A stretch of DNA of 58,452 nt. Origin: Gammaproteobacteria bacterium SG8_30. GTDB taxonomy: Bacteria; Pseudomonadota; Gammaproteobacteria; Steroidobacterales; Steroidobacteraceae. The position numbers and the translations under genes are program-made. The DNA lies in assembly GCA_001303245.1 (NCBI GenBank), contig LJNS01000021.1:1-58452 (forward strand), given 5' to 3'. How positions within the stretch are numbered: the first letter of the stretch is position 1; each line of letters opens with the position of its first letter. The notes beneath the pieces were generated by a model. It worked only from the letters and a program-made list of their open reading frames with translations. It was not told the DNA's origin and made no database searches. Positions 1 through 8,900 of this stretch are shown piece after piece.

Positions 1-1343
1 CCGCTCGGTGCGCGGTCGCTCCAGCCAGTGCTCGTCTGCAAGACCCTCGCCGATCACCTGCTGGTGGACCTCGGCGTTCTGCCGCACGTCCAGGCTGGCT
101 AGGTGGAAGCCGAAGGTCTGGGCGCGACGCAGCAGGCGCTCGACCAGGAACAGGCCGGCGAAGCGCCCCTGGTTGCGCCGCAGGCTGTCGGCGGCGACCT
201 CCACGTCACGAACGAACTCGGCGGCGCTCTCATAGCCGTTGGGCCGCCCGTCGTAGGTGGTGCGCAGCCTCTCCGCGAGCTGCGCGAAGAACACGCGGAA
301 GGGCACACGCGGAAGGGCATCCGGTCGTGGCGCGCGGGCGTCATGGCGCGTGCCGCCGGCACGATCGTGGAGTACTCGGCGATGCGCTGCTCGAGTGCAC
401 GCGTGATGCCTACGCGACTGGCGCTCTGCGAGAGCTTCGAGGCGAGCTCCAGGCACTCCTCGTAATAGGTCGAGAGGATCACCCGCTGGTGCCGGTGCAG
501 CGTCTCGCGGATCGTCTTGGCGTGCACGTCCGGGTTGCCGTCCATGTCTCCGCCGACCCAGCTGCCGAAGCGCAGCATGCCGGGCAGCTCCAGGCTACCG
601 GCGTCGAGGCCGTAGACTTCCTCGAGCCAGAGGCCGACTTCCTCGTAAAGCGCCGGCACGACGCGGTAGATGACCTCGGCCAGGTAGAACAGCACGTGCT
701 CGCGCTCGTCGGCGACCGTCAGGCGCTCGCGCGGGTGCTCCTCGGTCTGCCAGCCGGTCGTGACCTCGAAGCGGATGCGCTCCATGACGGAGCGGCGCTC
801 GGCCGGGGTCAGCGACGGGTCGAGACGCTCGAGCATCATGTCCGCGATGCGCTGCTGGTTGCGCAGGATGGTCCGCCGCGTCGACTCGGTCGGGTGCGCC
901 GTGAACACGGGGTAGAGGGTCAGGCCCCGGATGAGGTCGATGACCTCCTCCGCGCTCATGCCGGCCGCCTTGAGGCGGTACAGGCAGTCGCCGATGCCGC
1001 CCGGTTGCGGGCGGTCGCTACGGTTCTGGTAGGCGCGCCGGCGGCGGATGCGGTGCACCTTCTCGGCGAGATTCACGACCTGGAACCAGGTGGAAAACGC
1101 GCGGATGAGATTACGTGCCTCGCCCGGCGCCCGGTCGCTCGCACGGACGATGAGCTCGACAGCGGCCTCGGGTTCCCCTTCCCGGCGACGAATGGCGGCG
1201 ACCCGGTCGCACTCGACCTGCGCGAGAAGCTGCTCCCCGCCCTGGTCCCGCAGCACCTCGCCGACCAGCCCGCCCAGCGCATGGACGTCGTCGCGAAGCG
1301 GCTCGTCCTTGGGCGGGAACTGCAGGTTCTGTCTGGGACTCAC
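1..1343 (-). pseudogene. ppc: Phosphoenolpyruvate carboxylase, N-terminal part, frameshifted and cut by window edge
   Basis: PEP carboxylase makes oxaloacetate from PEP and bicarbonate, an anaplerotic reaction in the cytoplasm. The first active-site signature (VFTAHPTESTRRTIL) and the GSWVGGDMDGNP motif are clear. I chose the GTG at 1343 because homology-like sequence begins right after it (VSPRQNLQFPPKDEPLRDDV); an ATG at about 1394 is an alternative. At 292-319 a 14-bp stretch is exactly duplicated and breaks the frame. Beyond it the correct sequence continues in another frame to the window edge (FFAQLAERLRTTY, then LASLDVRQNAEVHQQV). Removing one copy restores a continuous PEPC. The gene is either recently broken or misassembled. 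Family assignment is certain. Confidence 0.9.
292..319. repeat. Exact 14-bp tandem duplication inside ppc
   Basis: The 14-mer CACGCGGAAGGGCA occurs at 292-305 and again, directly adjoining, at 306-319. Fourteen is not a multiple of three, so the duplication shifts the ppc frame. On the coding strand one copy encodes MPFRV-FFAQ, the expected PEPC sequence. Confidence 0.95.
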
Positions 1344-1620
1344 TGGAATCCTGCGGCGCAGCAGGCCGGCAGGCGCCGATGATAGCAGACGCATCCGCTG
1401 CCATCGGCCGCGGCACCGAGGCTGTCGCGTCGAGCCCACATCGGGTCAGGGCGAGGCTCTCGACCATGAGTTGGCTTGCGCGGGCGGCCGAAATCGTTGC
1501 CCGACGCGCCGCGCTCCTCGTCTGGCTGTCGCAGCGTTGCGACACGGGTTTCCCACGGCTATGATCGTCCCGGTCCCTTGTATGCAACCTTTGTCCGGAC
1601 ATCTCAGCGAGGCCACGTCC
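1344..1620. promoter_or_regulatory. Divergent promoter region between ppc and the TonB-dependent receptor
   Basis: These 277 bp contain no gene I can support. The right end holds a -10-like TATGCA (1581-1586), the palindromic operator candidate (1592-1601) and a GAGG ribosome-binding site (1609-1612) for the receptor. I see no strong ppc promoter. Confidence 0.5.
1592..1601. promoter_or_regulatory. Candidate GntR operator, TGTCCGGACA core
   Basis: The perfect 10-bp palindrome TGTCCGGACA lies 20 bp before the receptor start and just after a TATGCA -10-like hexamer. The same core is in two other promoter regions (6530-6541 and 16096-16107). The inner GTCCGGAC resembles the GT(N4)AC arrangement of HutC-type GntR operators (family knowledge). 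A repressor bound here would block transcription of the receptor gene. Confidence 0.65.
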
Positions 1621-4137
1621 ATGGAATATCGCAGCACCAAGCTTCCGCTCCTCGCAGCCGCCGTCGCCGCCGTGCTCTCGCCGCCCGGTGCTGCCGTCGC
1701 TGCCGAGGTCCAGCTCGAGGAGATCGTGGTCACGGCGCGGCAGCGCGAGGAGCGCATCGAGGACGTGCCGGCGACCGTGCAGGCGTTCACCGCACTCGAG
1801 ATCCAGAACGCGGGCATCGAGCGGCCGACCGACTTCATCCAGCTGACACCGGGCGTCGCCCAGGTCCAGACCGCCGAGGCCGGCGACTTGCAGGTGGTGA
1901 TCCGCGGCATCAACACGGGCCGCGACGCCGAGACCAACTTCGCGCTCGTCATCGACGGCGTGCTGCAGACCAACCCGAACGCCCTCAACCAGGAGCTCAA
2001 CAACGTCGCCCAGATCGAGGTCCTGAAGGGCCCGCAGGGTGCGCTCTACGGACGTAACGCGGTGGCCGGCGCGTTCATCATCACGACGCGCAAGCCGGGC
2101 GACTCGTTCGAGATGGACGTCGGCGCCGGCTACGGCACCGAGAACAGCTACAAGGGCAACATCTACGTCGGTGGGCCGATCGGCGACAGCGTCCGAGCGA
2201 GCCTGTCCGCCTACACGCGCTCGACCGACGGCCAGTGGGACAAGACGACTGTGTGGACTTCTTCGAGGAGACCGGCGTCTCCGGCAGGATGCTCTTCGAC
2301 ATCGGCGAGCGCAGCTCCATCGACGTCAAGGCGAAGTACTCCAAGATCAAGGCGGGGGCGATCAACTTCAATGCCTCGCTCGCGCTGCGCGAGACCGCGC
2401 TCTTCCTGGGCTCGATCGGTGTGCCCACCGCAGAGCTGTTCTGGGAAGACGCGAACACCCATGACTTCCTCTACATCAACAACGTCAAGCCCGAGAACGA
2501 GCAGGAGAACTTCAACTTCTCCATCAAGGGCGACTTCGACCTCGATTTCGCCACGTTGACGGCGGTCGGCGCCTACAACGACCAGACCAACTACTTCCTG
2601 ACGGACGGCACGAGCGCCGCGTTCTTCCTGTACAGCCTCACGCCCGCGTGCCTCGCCAGCAACGATGCGCAGCCGGGCGCGCCGCTGCCGGCACCCTTCG
2701 GCCCGTACCTGCCCTCCAACGGCTTCGTGGAGACCTTCTACCCGCCCTACAGCCCGGCGCTGTGCGACGGCTACCAGTACCAGGTCCGCGACCAGAAGGA
2801 CGCCAGCGTCGAGCTGAGGCTCACCTCGCCCGGCGACGAGGCCTTCCGCTGGGTGGCCGGCCTCTACGCCGCCGACATCGAGCGCGACGTGGTGGTCGCG
2901 CAGGGCTCGGACAACGGCGCGGGCTTCGTCAAGCAGCCGTTCGTGCCGACCAGCGGCCCGAACCCGACGGACCTGCTCTACGACGACACGTTCAACAGCA
3001 AGGTGTACGCGGCCTTCGGCCAGCTGGCCTACGACGTGACCGACAACCTCGAGGTGGCCGTGGCGCTGCGCTACGACCGGGAGGAGCGCGAGGTCAGGAA
3101 CAACGTGCCGACCTGCGACGACTCGGGCGACCTGACGGGCCCGTGCCGCGCTCAGACGCCGCTGTTCGGCCTGGCTTTCAACCCGAGCACGCCCTACATC
3201 AACCCGGCCTACACGGCAGACTCCACGCTCGCGGCCAGCGGCATCCCGAAGCGTGACCGCACGTTCAGCCAGTTCCAGCCTAAGCTGACGGTCAACTGGA
3301 ACGTCACCGAGCAGTGGGCCTTGTACACCTCCTACGGGTACGGCTTCCGTTCCGGCGGCTTCAACTCCACGGGCAGCGCCGCGACGACCGAGATCTACTA
3401 TGGCGGCCTGTGCCTCGGCGACACGCAGTCGGAAGCGGATGGCTACTTCCCGGTCTGCACCGGCGACAACCGCAGCCTGCAGAACGTCAACGACGACTAC
3501 GAGAAGGAGGTCTCGAAAGCCTTCGAGGTGGGCTTCAAGTCGACGCTGCTCGACGGCCGTCTGTCCTTCAACGGCGCGTACTACATGACCGACGTCGAGA
3601 ACCTGCAGTTCTTCAACTTCTTCGCCGGCCCGTTCGGCCTGCTGCGCGTCGTAACCAACATGGAGCAGGCCTCGATCAGCGGCTTCGAGGTCGACGCCCG
3701 CTGGCGCGCCACCGAGTACCTCACGCTGTTCGCCGGCTACGGCTACACCGACACCGAGATCGACCGCTACGACGGCCGGCCGTATACCCAGGGCAACAAG
3801 ATCCCCTACGTGCCGGAGTACACCGGCAACGCCGGCGTCGACTTGGCCGTCCCGCTCGGCGCTTCCGACTGGACGCTGAACGCCCGCATCGAGACCTCCT
3901 TCATGGGGGAGACGTACTTCACCACCGTGCAGGACGAGCAGGTACCCAACCTGTTCACGGGCTTCGGCTTCGGTGGGCGTGAGCAACGGCACGTGGACGG
4001 TGACCGGCTGGGGCCGAAACATCGGCGACGAGAAGTACCTGCAGGAGATCATCCCGGCGCCGGAGTTCGGCGGGTCCTTCATCCACGACTCGCCGGGCGC
4101 CAGCTACGGCGTGGACGTGAGCTACTCGTTCCGCTGA
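1621..4137 (+). pseudogene. TonB-dependent outer-membrane receptor, two frameshifts
   Basis: The product would be a 22-strand outer-membrane receptor with an N-terminal plug. A signal peptide (residues 1-28), a TonB-box-like EEIVVTARQRE and the plug motifs VLKGPQGALYGRNA are visible, and the barrel ends in VDVSYSFR. The frame changes near 2240-2247 (GQWDK, then DDCVDFFEE in the +2 frame) and returns to the original frame near 3975 (FGFG, then GVSNGTWTVTGWGRN). Because the outer frames agree, the start and stop are in register. Conserved sequence seems to be missing at the second break, so deletions are more likely than single-base errors. The GntR-type palindrome upstream links it to the catabolic genes. 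Its substrate cannot be read from the sequence. Confidence 0.85.
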
Positions 4138-4160
4138 GCCTGCCCGTATCGGGGCTTCCA

Positions 4161-4191
4161 GGCCCGGCCGGTGTGCACCACCCGCCGGGCC
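4161..4191 (+). terminator. Hairpin after the TonB-dependent receptor
   Basis: GGCCCGGC at 4161-4168 pairs with GCCGGGCC at 4184-4191, giving an 8-bp GC stem 24 bp after the receptor stop. It is followed only by a weak TTCTC run. Confidence 0.5.
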
Positions 4192-4207
4192 TTCTCACTG
4201 GGGAATT

Positions 4208-4298
4208 GGGGACATTCCTATTTTCCTTTCTTCTGCAAGTCATTGTTTCTTGCTTGCAATCAATGGCTTACAGCGAAAAGGAAAATAGGAATGTCCCC
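4208..4298. repeat. AT-rich palindromic repeat element, copy 1 (REP/MITE-like)
   Basis: GGGGACATTCCTATTTTCC followed by TTT on the left is matched by its reverse complement on the right, ending at 4298, with about 45 bp between the arms. A second element with the same arms is at 50368-50492. It is clearly more AT-rich than its surroundings. The last base overlaps the TAG stop codon of the amidohydrolase. It sits between convergent genes, as REP-type elements often do, and no transposase is present nearby. Confidence 0.85.
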
Positions 4299-5167
4299 TA
4301 GTTCAGGTTGAAGACGCGGAGCGCGTTCTGCCGGAGGAACAGCTGGCGCACCTCCGGCTTGAACTCGTGGGCCGCGATCTCCTCGAGGGTGCGCTTGAAG
4401 CCCAGTACCGGGAAGTCGGTGCCGAACATCACCTTCGTGCGCCCGTAGCTGTTGATGTAATGCACGAAGCTCGGCGGCCAGTACCGCGGGCTGTGGGCGT
4501 CGGCCACGATGTAGACGTTCTCGTGCTTCCAGGCCATGGCGATCATCTCGTCGTGCCATGGGATGCCGACGTGCATGCCGCAGAGCTTGAGCTCCGGGAA
4601 GTCGCAGGCCACCGCATCGAGCGTGATCGGCCGACCGACGCTCTTCAGCCGCTGGTCCGGTGAGTAGATGAGCGACTGCCCGACCTGGGTCAGGACCGGC
4701 ACGCCGAGCTCCACGCACTTGGCGTAGAACGGGTACCACCTCGCGTGGTCGGGCGCGAGCTCGAACCAGTGCGGGTAGGCGTGCGCGCCGATGAACCCCA
4801 TGTTCTTGACGGCGTCCTCGAAGGCGCGAACGCCATCCATGCCCTGGGTGGGATCGATGCCGGCCAGCCCATAGAAGCGGCCCGGATACTTCTCGCAGGC
4901 CCGCGCCACGACCTCGTAGGGCATGTGGTAGGAGCCGGGCAGGCCCAGCCGCCCGGTCCTCGCCGCCACCAGGAAGCCGCGCTCGATGCCCGCCTCCGCC
5001 ATCCGTGCCAGCATCTCCTCGAGCGGGATGCCCGGCATCGGGTCCTTGCTCTTCACCTTGCCGACGAAGAAGCCGTCCTTCCAGTCCGGGCGGTGCGAGA
5101 GTGCCTCGGGTGTCCAGATGTTGACGACCGCATCGATCGCCCTCACGTCCACGTCGTCCAGTCCCAT
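4298..5167 (-). CDS. Amidohydrolase-2 (PF04909-type) family protein
   Basis: This 289-residue TIM-barrel protein resembles the ACMSD/amidohydrolase-2 family, whose members hydrolyse or decarboxylate ring and acid substrates using a metal. The family's later motifs are visible: GAHAYPHWF (about residue 125), GMHVGIPWHDE (about 197) and FGTDFPVLG near the C-terminus. The N-terminal metal-binding HxH is absent: where ID-H-H is usual, the sequence reads AIDAVVNIWTPE. It may be a metal-independent or divergent subfamily. It lies 17 bp after the CoA-transferase gene on the same strand, so the two probably form one operon. Its TAG stop merges with the palindromic repeat. The substrate is unknown. 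Confidence 0.75.
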   Translation of the reverse strand: MGLDDVDVRAIDAVVNIWTPEALSHRPDWKDGFFVGKVKSKDPMPGIPLEEMLARMAEAGIERGFLVAARTGRLGLPGSYHMPYEVVARACEKYPGRFYGLAGIDPTQGMDGVRAFEDAVKNMGFIGAHAYPHWFELAPDHARWYPFYAKCVELGVPVLTQVGQSLIYSPDQRLKSVGRPITLDAVACDFPELKLCGMHVGIPWHDEMIAMAWKHENVYIVADAHSPRYWPPSFVHYINSYGRTKVMFGTDFPVLGFKRTLEEIAAHEFKPEVRQLFLRQNALRVFNLN

Positions 5168-5184
5168 CGCTCGCTCCGTGTCAG

Positions 5185-6384
5185 TCAGTCCGCCGCGACG
5201 GCGGCGCCGGAGGCCAGCAGCGCGTCGATGCGCTCGGGCGCGAAGCCCGCCTCTTCCAGCACCGACCGGGTGTGCTCGCCGAGCCTAGGTGCATGCAGCC
5301 GGCACTCGTCGGCCGGCGTCTCCGAGAAGTTCACGGGAAACGCCGTCGAACGCAGACGGCCTTCGGTCGGGTGGTCCGTAAACTTCCAGAACCCGGTGGC
5401 ATTCAGGTGCGGGTCCTCGGCGAGGTCCTCGAGGCTGCTGACCCGGTTCACCGGCACGCTGGTGGGCCCGAACAGGTCGAGCCACTCCTGCGTGGTCCGC
5501 GTCGCCATGATCCGGGCCGTCTCCGCGTAGGTGTCGTCGATGTTGCGCGTGCGGTCCTTCATGGTGCGGAAGCGCGGGTCCTCGAGCAGGTCGCGGCGAC
5601 CCGTCAGCTCGCAGAACTTGTCCCAGTGCGCATTCATGTACGGCAGGATCGCGACGTAGCCGTCCCGGGTGCGGTAGGGCTTGCGGTGCTCGCTCATCAG
5701 CCGCACGTAGCCCGGCGGCCCCATCCGCGGCTCGAAAGTCATGCCCCACAGGTGCTCCGCCATGACGAACGACACCATGGTCTCGAACATCGGCACCTCG
5801 ACCTCCTGCCCCTGGCCGGTCCGCTCACGGTGGAACAGCGCGGCCAGCACCCCGTAGACCGCGGTGATCGCGGTGGTCTTGTCCGCGACGACCGTGGGCA
5901 GGTAGCGCGGCTCGCCGAGCACCCTCTCGTTCAGCATGGCGATGCCCGCCACCGACTGGATCGAATCGTCGAGGGCACCCTTGCTGCCGTAGGGCCCCTT
6001 GCGGCTGTAACCGTAGGCCCCGCAGTACACGAGTCCAGGATTGACCGCCTTCAGCGCCTCGTAGTCGAGCCCCAGCTTGGTCATGACCTGGGGCCGGTTG
6101 TTGTGGATGAAGACGTCGGCGCCACGTGCCAGGTCCACGACCGCCTCGCGGCCGCCCGGCTGCTTGACGTCGAGCACGACGCTGCGCTTGTTGCGGTTGC
6201 ACGTGAGGTAGAGGGCCGCCATCCCCGGGTGGTGCGCGGCGCCGAGCTGCCGGTTGCTGTCCCCGTAGGGCGGCTCGACCTTGACCACGTCCGCACCCAT
6301 GTCCGCGAGCATCTGGCATGCCCAGGGGCCGAGCACGACGCTCGTGAATTCGACGACGCGCACGCCATCGAGCGGTCCAGGCAT
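5185..6384 (-). CDS. CaiB/BaiF family (class III) CoA-transferase
   Basis: At 399 residues it has the normal family length. The N-terminus (LDGVRVVEFTSVVLGPWACQ) and the following MGADVVKVEPPYGD are typical of formyl-CoA-transferase-like enzymes, which move CoA between carboxylic acids through an aspartyl-CoA intermediate. Candidate aspartates are in GALDDSIQSVAG and PTVVADKTTA. The ATG at 6384 has a GGAGG a few bases upstream. It is the first gene of a leftward operon with the amidohydrolase and diverges from the cysteine hydrolase across a promoter region holding TTGTCCGGACAA. It is one of three family members in the window, which suggests activation of an organic acid for degradation. Confidence 0.88.
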   Translation of the reverse strand: MPGPLDGVRVVEFTSVVLGPWACQMLADMGADVVKVEPPYGDSNRQLGAAHHPGMAALYLTCNRNKRSVVLDVKQPGGREAVVDLARGADVFIHNNRPQVMTKLGLDYEALKAVNPGLVYCGAYGYSRKGPYGSKGALDDSIQSVAGIAMLNERVLGEPRYLPTVVADKTTAITAVYGVLAALFHRERTGQGQEVEVPMFETMVSFVMAEHLWGMTFEPRMGPPGYVRLMSEHRKPYRTRDGYVAILPYMNAHWDKFCELTGRRDLLEDPRFRTMKDRTRNIDDTYAETARIMATRTTQEWLDLFGPTSVPVNRVSSLEDLAEDPHLNATGFWKFTDHPTEGRLRSTAFPVNFSETPADECRLHAPRLGEHTRSVLEEAGFAPERIDALLASGAAVAAD

Positions 6385-6571
6385 GTGGTTCCTCCCCGGG
6401 GCTGCTCCGGCACGGGCGTACCCTGACGACCGCGAAACTGTATACAAAGGGGCGAAGCCGGGGCAATTCGTGGAAGCCGGCGCCGGCCGGGGCGACACGG
6501 GGATGAAACCTCGCCCCGGAGGCGCTAAATTGTCCGGACAACAAGCCCGACCGCCCCGAGGGGGACACCGC
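6385..6571. promoter_or_regulatory. Divergent promoter region between CoA-transferase and cysteine hydrolase
   Basis: A TGTATACA palindrome (6439-6446) supplies a TATACA -10 hexamer for the leftward gene and possibly for the rightward one. A TAAATT hexamer (6525-6530) could be the -10 of the hydrolase operon, with the operator starting at its last base. The hydrolase has a GAGGGGG ribosome-binding site at 6558-6564. Confidence 0.5.
6530..6541. promoter_or_regulatory. Candidate GntR operator, TTGTCCGGACAA
   Basis: This is a perfect 12-bp palindrome 30 bp before the cysteine-hydrolase ATG. The identical 12-mer lies at 16096-16107 beside gntR, and its 10-bp core at 1592-1601. It could control both divergent operons. 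Confidence 0.7.
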
Positions 6572-7270
6572 ATGTCGCAGCCCACCTACATCGACGACTT
6601 CACCCGCCAGTTCACGCTTCGCCCAGAGGACACCGCGCTGGTCATCGTCGACCTGCAGTACGCGAGCGGCAGCCGGGAGCACGGCCTCGGGCGGCTGCTC
6701 GCGAAGGAGGGCCGGCTCGCCGACGCAGAGTACCGGTTCGCCCGGATCGAGAACCTCATCGTGCCGAACTCGAAGCGCCTCGCGGAGGCCTTCAGGAGCC
6801 TCGGCGCACGCGTGGTGTACGTCACCTACGGGTCGCACCTCCCCGACTTCAGCGACACGCCCATTCACCTCAAGGACTGGATGAAGGCCATCGACAATCG
6901 CGCCGGCACCCGCGAGCACGAGATCGTCGACGAGCTCAAGCCCTTGCCCGGCGAGCTCGTCCTGAACAAGACGACCATGGGCGCGTTCGCTTCGACCGGG
7001 ATCGAGACGCACCTGCGCGGAATGGGGATCGACAACATCGTGGTCACCGGCGTCTCGACCAACAACTGCGTGGGGATGACGGCGATGGAGGCCTGCGACC
7101 GGCAATTCGGCGTGGTCCTCGTCTCGGACGCCACCGGGACCTGCAGCGACGAGATGCAGGAGGCCACCCTCAAGACCTTCCGCCGGCTCTGGGGCCGCGT
7201 CATGACGACGGACGAGGTCGTCGCGGAGATCGGTGCGCAGTCGCGCGGCCAGCGCCGGGCGACCGGCTGA
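6572..7270 (+). CDS. Isochorismatase-like cysteine hydrolase
   Basis: This 232-residue protein has the isochorismatase/nicotinamidase fold. The catalytic triad is readable as Asp27 (LVIVDLQ), Lys133 (LNKTTMGAF) and Cys166 (GVSTNNCVG). Members hydrolyse amides, biuret, nicotinamide or isochorismate, and the Cys-Lys-Asp triad favours amide hydrolysis. The ATG at 6572 follows a strong purine-rich ribosome-binding site. It begins a rightward operon with a nitroreductase 8 bp downstream and an EamA permease. The TTGTCCGGACAA palindrome lies directly upstream, so it is probably induced with the CoA-ester genes. The exact substrate is not evident. Confidence 0.85.
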   Translation: MSQPTYIDDFTRQFTLRPEDTALVIVDLQYASGSREHGLGRLLAKEGRLADAEYRFARIENLIVPNSKRLAEAFRSLGARVVYVTYGSHLPDFSDTPIHLKDWMKAIDNRAGTREHEIVDELKPLPGELVLNKTTMGAFASTGIETHLRGMGIDNIVVTGVSTNNCVGMTAMEACDRQFGVVLVSDATGTCSDEMQEATLKTFRRLWGRVMTTDEVVAEIGAQSRGQRRATG

Positions 7271-7278
7271 CCGACTGC

Positions 7279-7962
7279 ATGGACGTCGCCGAGGCACTCC
7301 GTACCCGCTCCTCGAAGCGGGCGTTCACGTCGCAGCCGGTGCCCCGAGAAACGATCGAGCACCTGCTCGAGCTCGCCGGGCTGGCCCCGAGCGGCAGCAA
7401 CATCCAGCCGTGGCACGTATACGTGGTCGCCGGCGCGGTTCGCGATGCGTTGTGTGCGGAAGTGACGCAGGCGGCGAGCGGCGACCGAAGCGCCCACCGC
7501 CGCGAATACGACTACTACCCCGACCCCTGGCGAGAGCCCTACCTGTCACGCCGACGCGCCTGCGGCTGGGGACTGTACTCGCTGCTCGGCATCCGCAAGG
7601 GGGATCGCGAGGCAAGCCTCCGTCAGGAGCTGCGCAACTTCAGTTTCTTCGGCGCTCCCGTGGGCCTCTTCTTCTACATCGAGCGCGACATGCAGCCGGG
7701 CAGCTGGCTCGACTACGGCATGTTCGTCCAGAGCATCATGCTCGCGGCGCGCGACTTCGGCCTCCACACCTGCCCGCAGGCAGCCTGGGCCCACTTCCAC
7801 GCGATCGTCACCCGGCACGTCGGCGCACCGCCGGAGCAGATGCTCCTCTGCGGCATGGCGCTCGGGCACGCCGACGAGCGCAACCCGGTCAACACGTATC
7901 GCCCAGCACGGATGGCGGCAGCCGAGTACACGCGGTTCCTCGGCTTCGGGGATCCGGCTTGA
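7279..7962 (+). CDS. Nitroreductase family FMN oxidoreductase
   Basis: This 227-residue flavoprotein has the family's FMN-binding start (RTRSSKRAFTSQPV, then LAGLAPSGSNIQPWHVYVV) and the C-terminal MALGHADERNPVN. Family members reduce nitro groups, quinones or enones with NAD(P)H. It starts 8 bp after the cysteine hydrolase and its TGA overlaps the TTG start of the permease gene, so the three are one transcription unit. A middle segment (about residues 68-100) is longer than in small NfsB-type enzymes. Its role in the pathway cannot be read from sequence. Confidence 0.85.
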   Translation: MDVAEALRTRSSKRAFTSQPVPRETIEHLLELAGLAPSGSNIQPWHVYVVAGAVRDALCAEVTQAASGDRSAHRREYDYYPDPWREPYLSRRRACGWGLYSLLGIRKGDREASLRQELRNFSFFGAPVGLFFYIERDMQPGSWLDYGMFVQSIMLAARDFGLHTCPQAAWAHFHAIVTRHVGAPPEQMLLCGMALGHADERNPVNTYRPARMAAAEYTRFLGFGDPA

Positions 7963-8888
7963 ATCCTGCCGGGCGGCCCCGTACCGCCGCCACGCTGGCC
8001 GGCACGCTCCTGGTCGCGGCCGGGGCCATGCTGCTCGCGATCAAGGGCGTCATCACCAAGTTCATCTATGCGCGTGGCATGGACTACGAGGGCCTCGTCG
8101 TCATCCGCTCCGTCCTCGCGGTGCCCCTGTTCTGGGCCTGGGCGCTGCGCTACGGCGCCGCCAGCGCCATCGTGCGTGCCCCCGCGCGCGCCGTGGCGGC
8201 CGCGGCCTTCGCGGGCGCGCTGTGCTACAGCCTGGGCTCCTTGCTCGACTTCTACGCGTTGACGCTCATCGACGCGAGTCTCGAGCGGGCACTGCTGTTC
8301 ACCTACCCGGCCATGGTGGTGATCGCCGGCGCGGTCCTCGCGCGGCGCCTGCCCGCGCCCCGCGTCTCGGGGGCCATCGCGCTCACGTGGGTCGGCGTCG
8401 CACTCGCGGTCGGAGCCTTCGACCGCGACGTGCTCTCTGCCAACGTGACCGGGGCCGTCTGCGTGCTGCTCTGCGCGGGCACATTCGCGACGTACTTCCT
8501 GATCAGCGAACGCTACACGCGCCAGGTCGGGTCGCTGGCCTTCACGGTCTTCGCCATGACCGGGGCGGCCGTCGCACTGGTGCTCTGGCACGTCCCGCGG
8601 CACTGGTCCTGGCCCGTGGCGCCGGACGCGGCTTCCTGGGTCCTGATCGCCCTGCTCGTCGTGTTCTCCACCGTCGCGCCCGTGCTGATGCTGGCCGAGG
8701 GCGTGCGCCGCATCGGTGCGGAGCGCGGCGCGATAGTCAGCACCGTCGGACCGCCCTTCACCATCCTGGTGGCCTGGCTGGCCATCGACGAGCGCCTCAG
8801 CCTGCACCAGCTCGCGGGCACGGCGCTTATCGTCGGCGGCATCCTGTTCGTGGAGCTTGCCCGGCGCCGTCGACCTGCGAGCGCCTGA
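7959..8888 (+). CDS. EamA/DMT-family inner-membrane permease
   Basis: The protein of about 309 residues has ten hydrophobic segments in two five-helix halves, typical of EamA (drug/metabolite) transporters. The second half ends with GAERGAIVSTVGPPFTILVA, a conserved stretch. I chose the TTG at 7959, overlapping the upstream TGA, because the first helix needs sequence before the internal ATG at 8028. It ends the operon started by the cysteine hydrolase and converges with the APH-type gene. It probably exports or imports a pathway metabolite; substrate and direction are unknown. Confidence 0.8.
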   Translation: MNPAGRPRTAATLAGTLLVAAGAMLLAIKGVITKFIYARGMDYEGLVVIRSVLAVPLFWAWALRYGAASAIVRAPARAVAAAAFAGALCYSLGSLLDFYALTLIDASLERALLFTYPAMVVIAGAVLARRLPAPRVSGAIALTWVGVALAVGAFDRDVLSANVTGAVCVLLCAGTFATYFLISERYTRQVGSLAFTVFAMTGAAVALVLWHVPRHWSWPVAPDAASWVLIALLVVFSTVAPVLMLAEGVRRIGAERGAIVSTVGPPFTILVAWLAIDERLSLHQLAGTALIVGGILFVELARRRRPASA

Positions 8889-8900
8889 CGATCCGCGCGC

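Noticed and set aside
2211-4082. Long open frame of about 620 codons antisense to the TonB-dependent receptor
   Set aside because: GC-rich third positions keep antisense frames open. The translation is Val/Arg/Gly-rich low complexity without motifs, while the plus strand has clear receptor motifs.
6439-6446. TGTATACA palindrome as a second operator
   Set aside because: It is better explained as a -10 hexamer (TATACA). A similar TATGCA stands in the same role upstream of the receptor.
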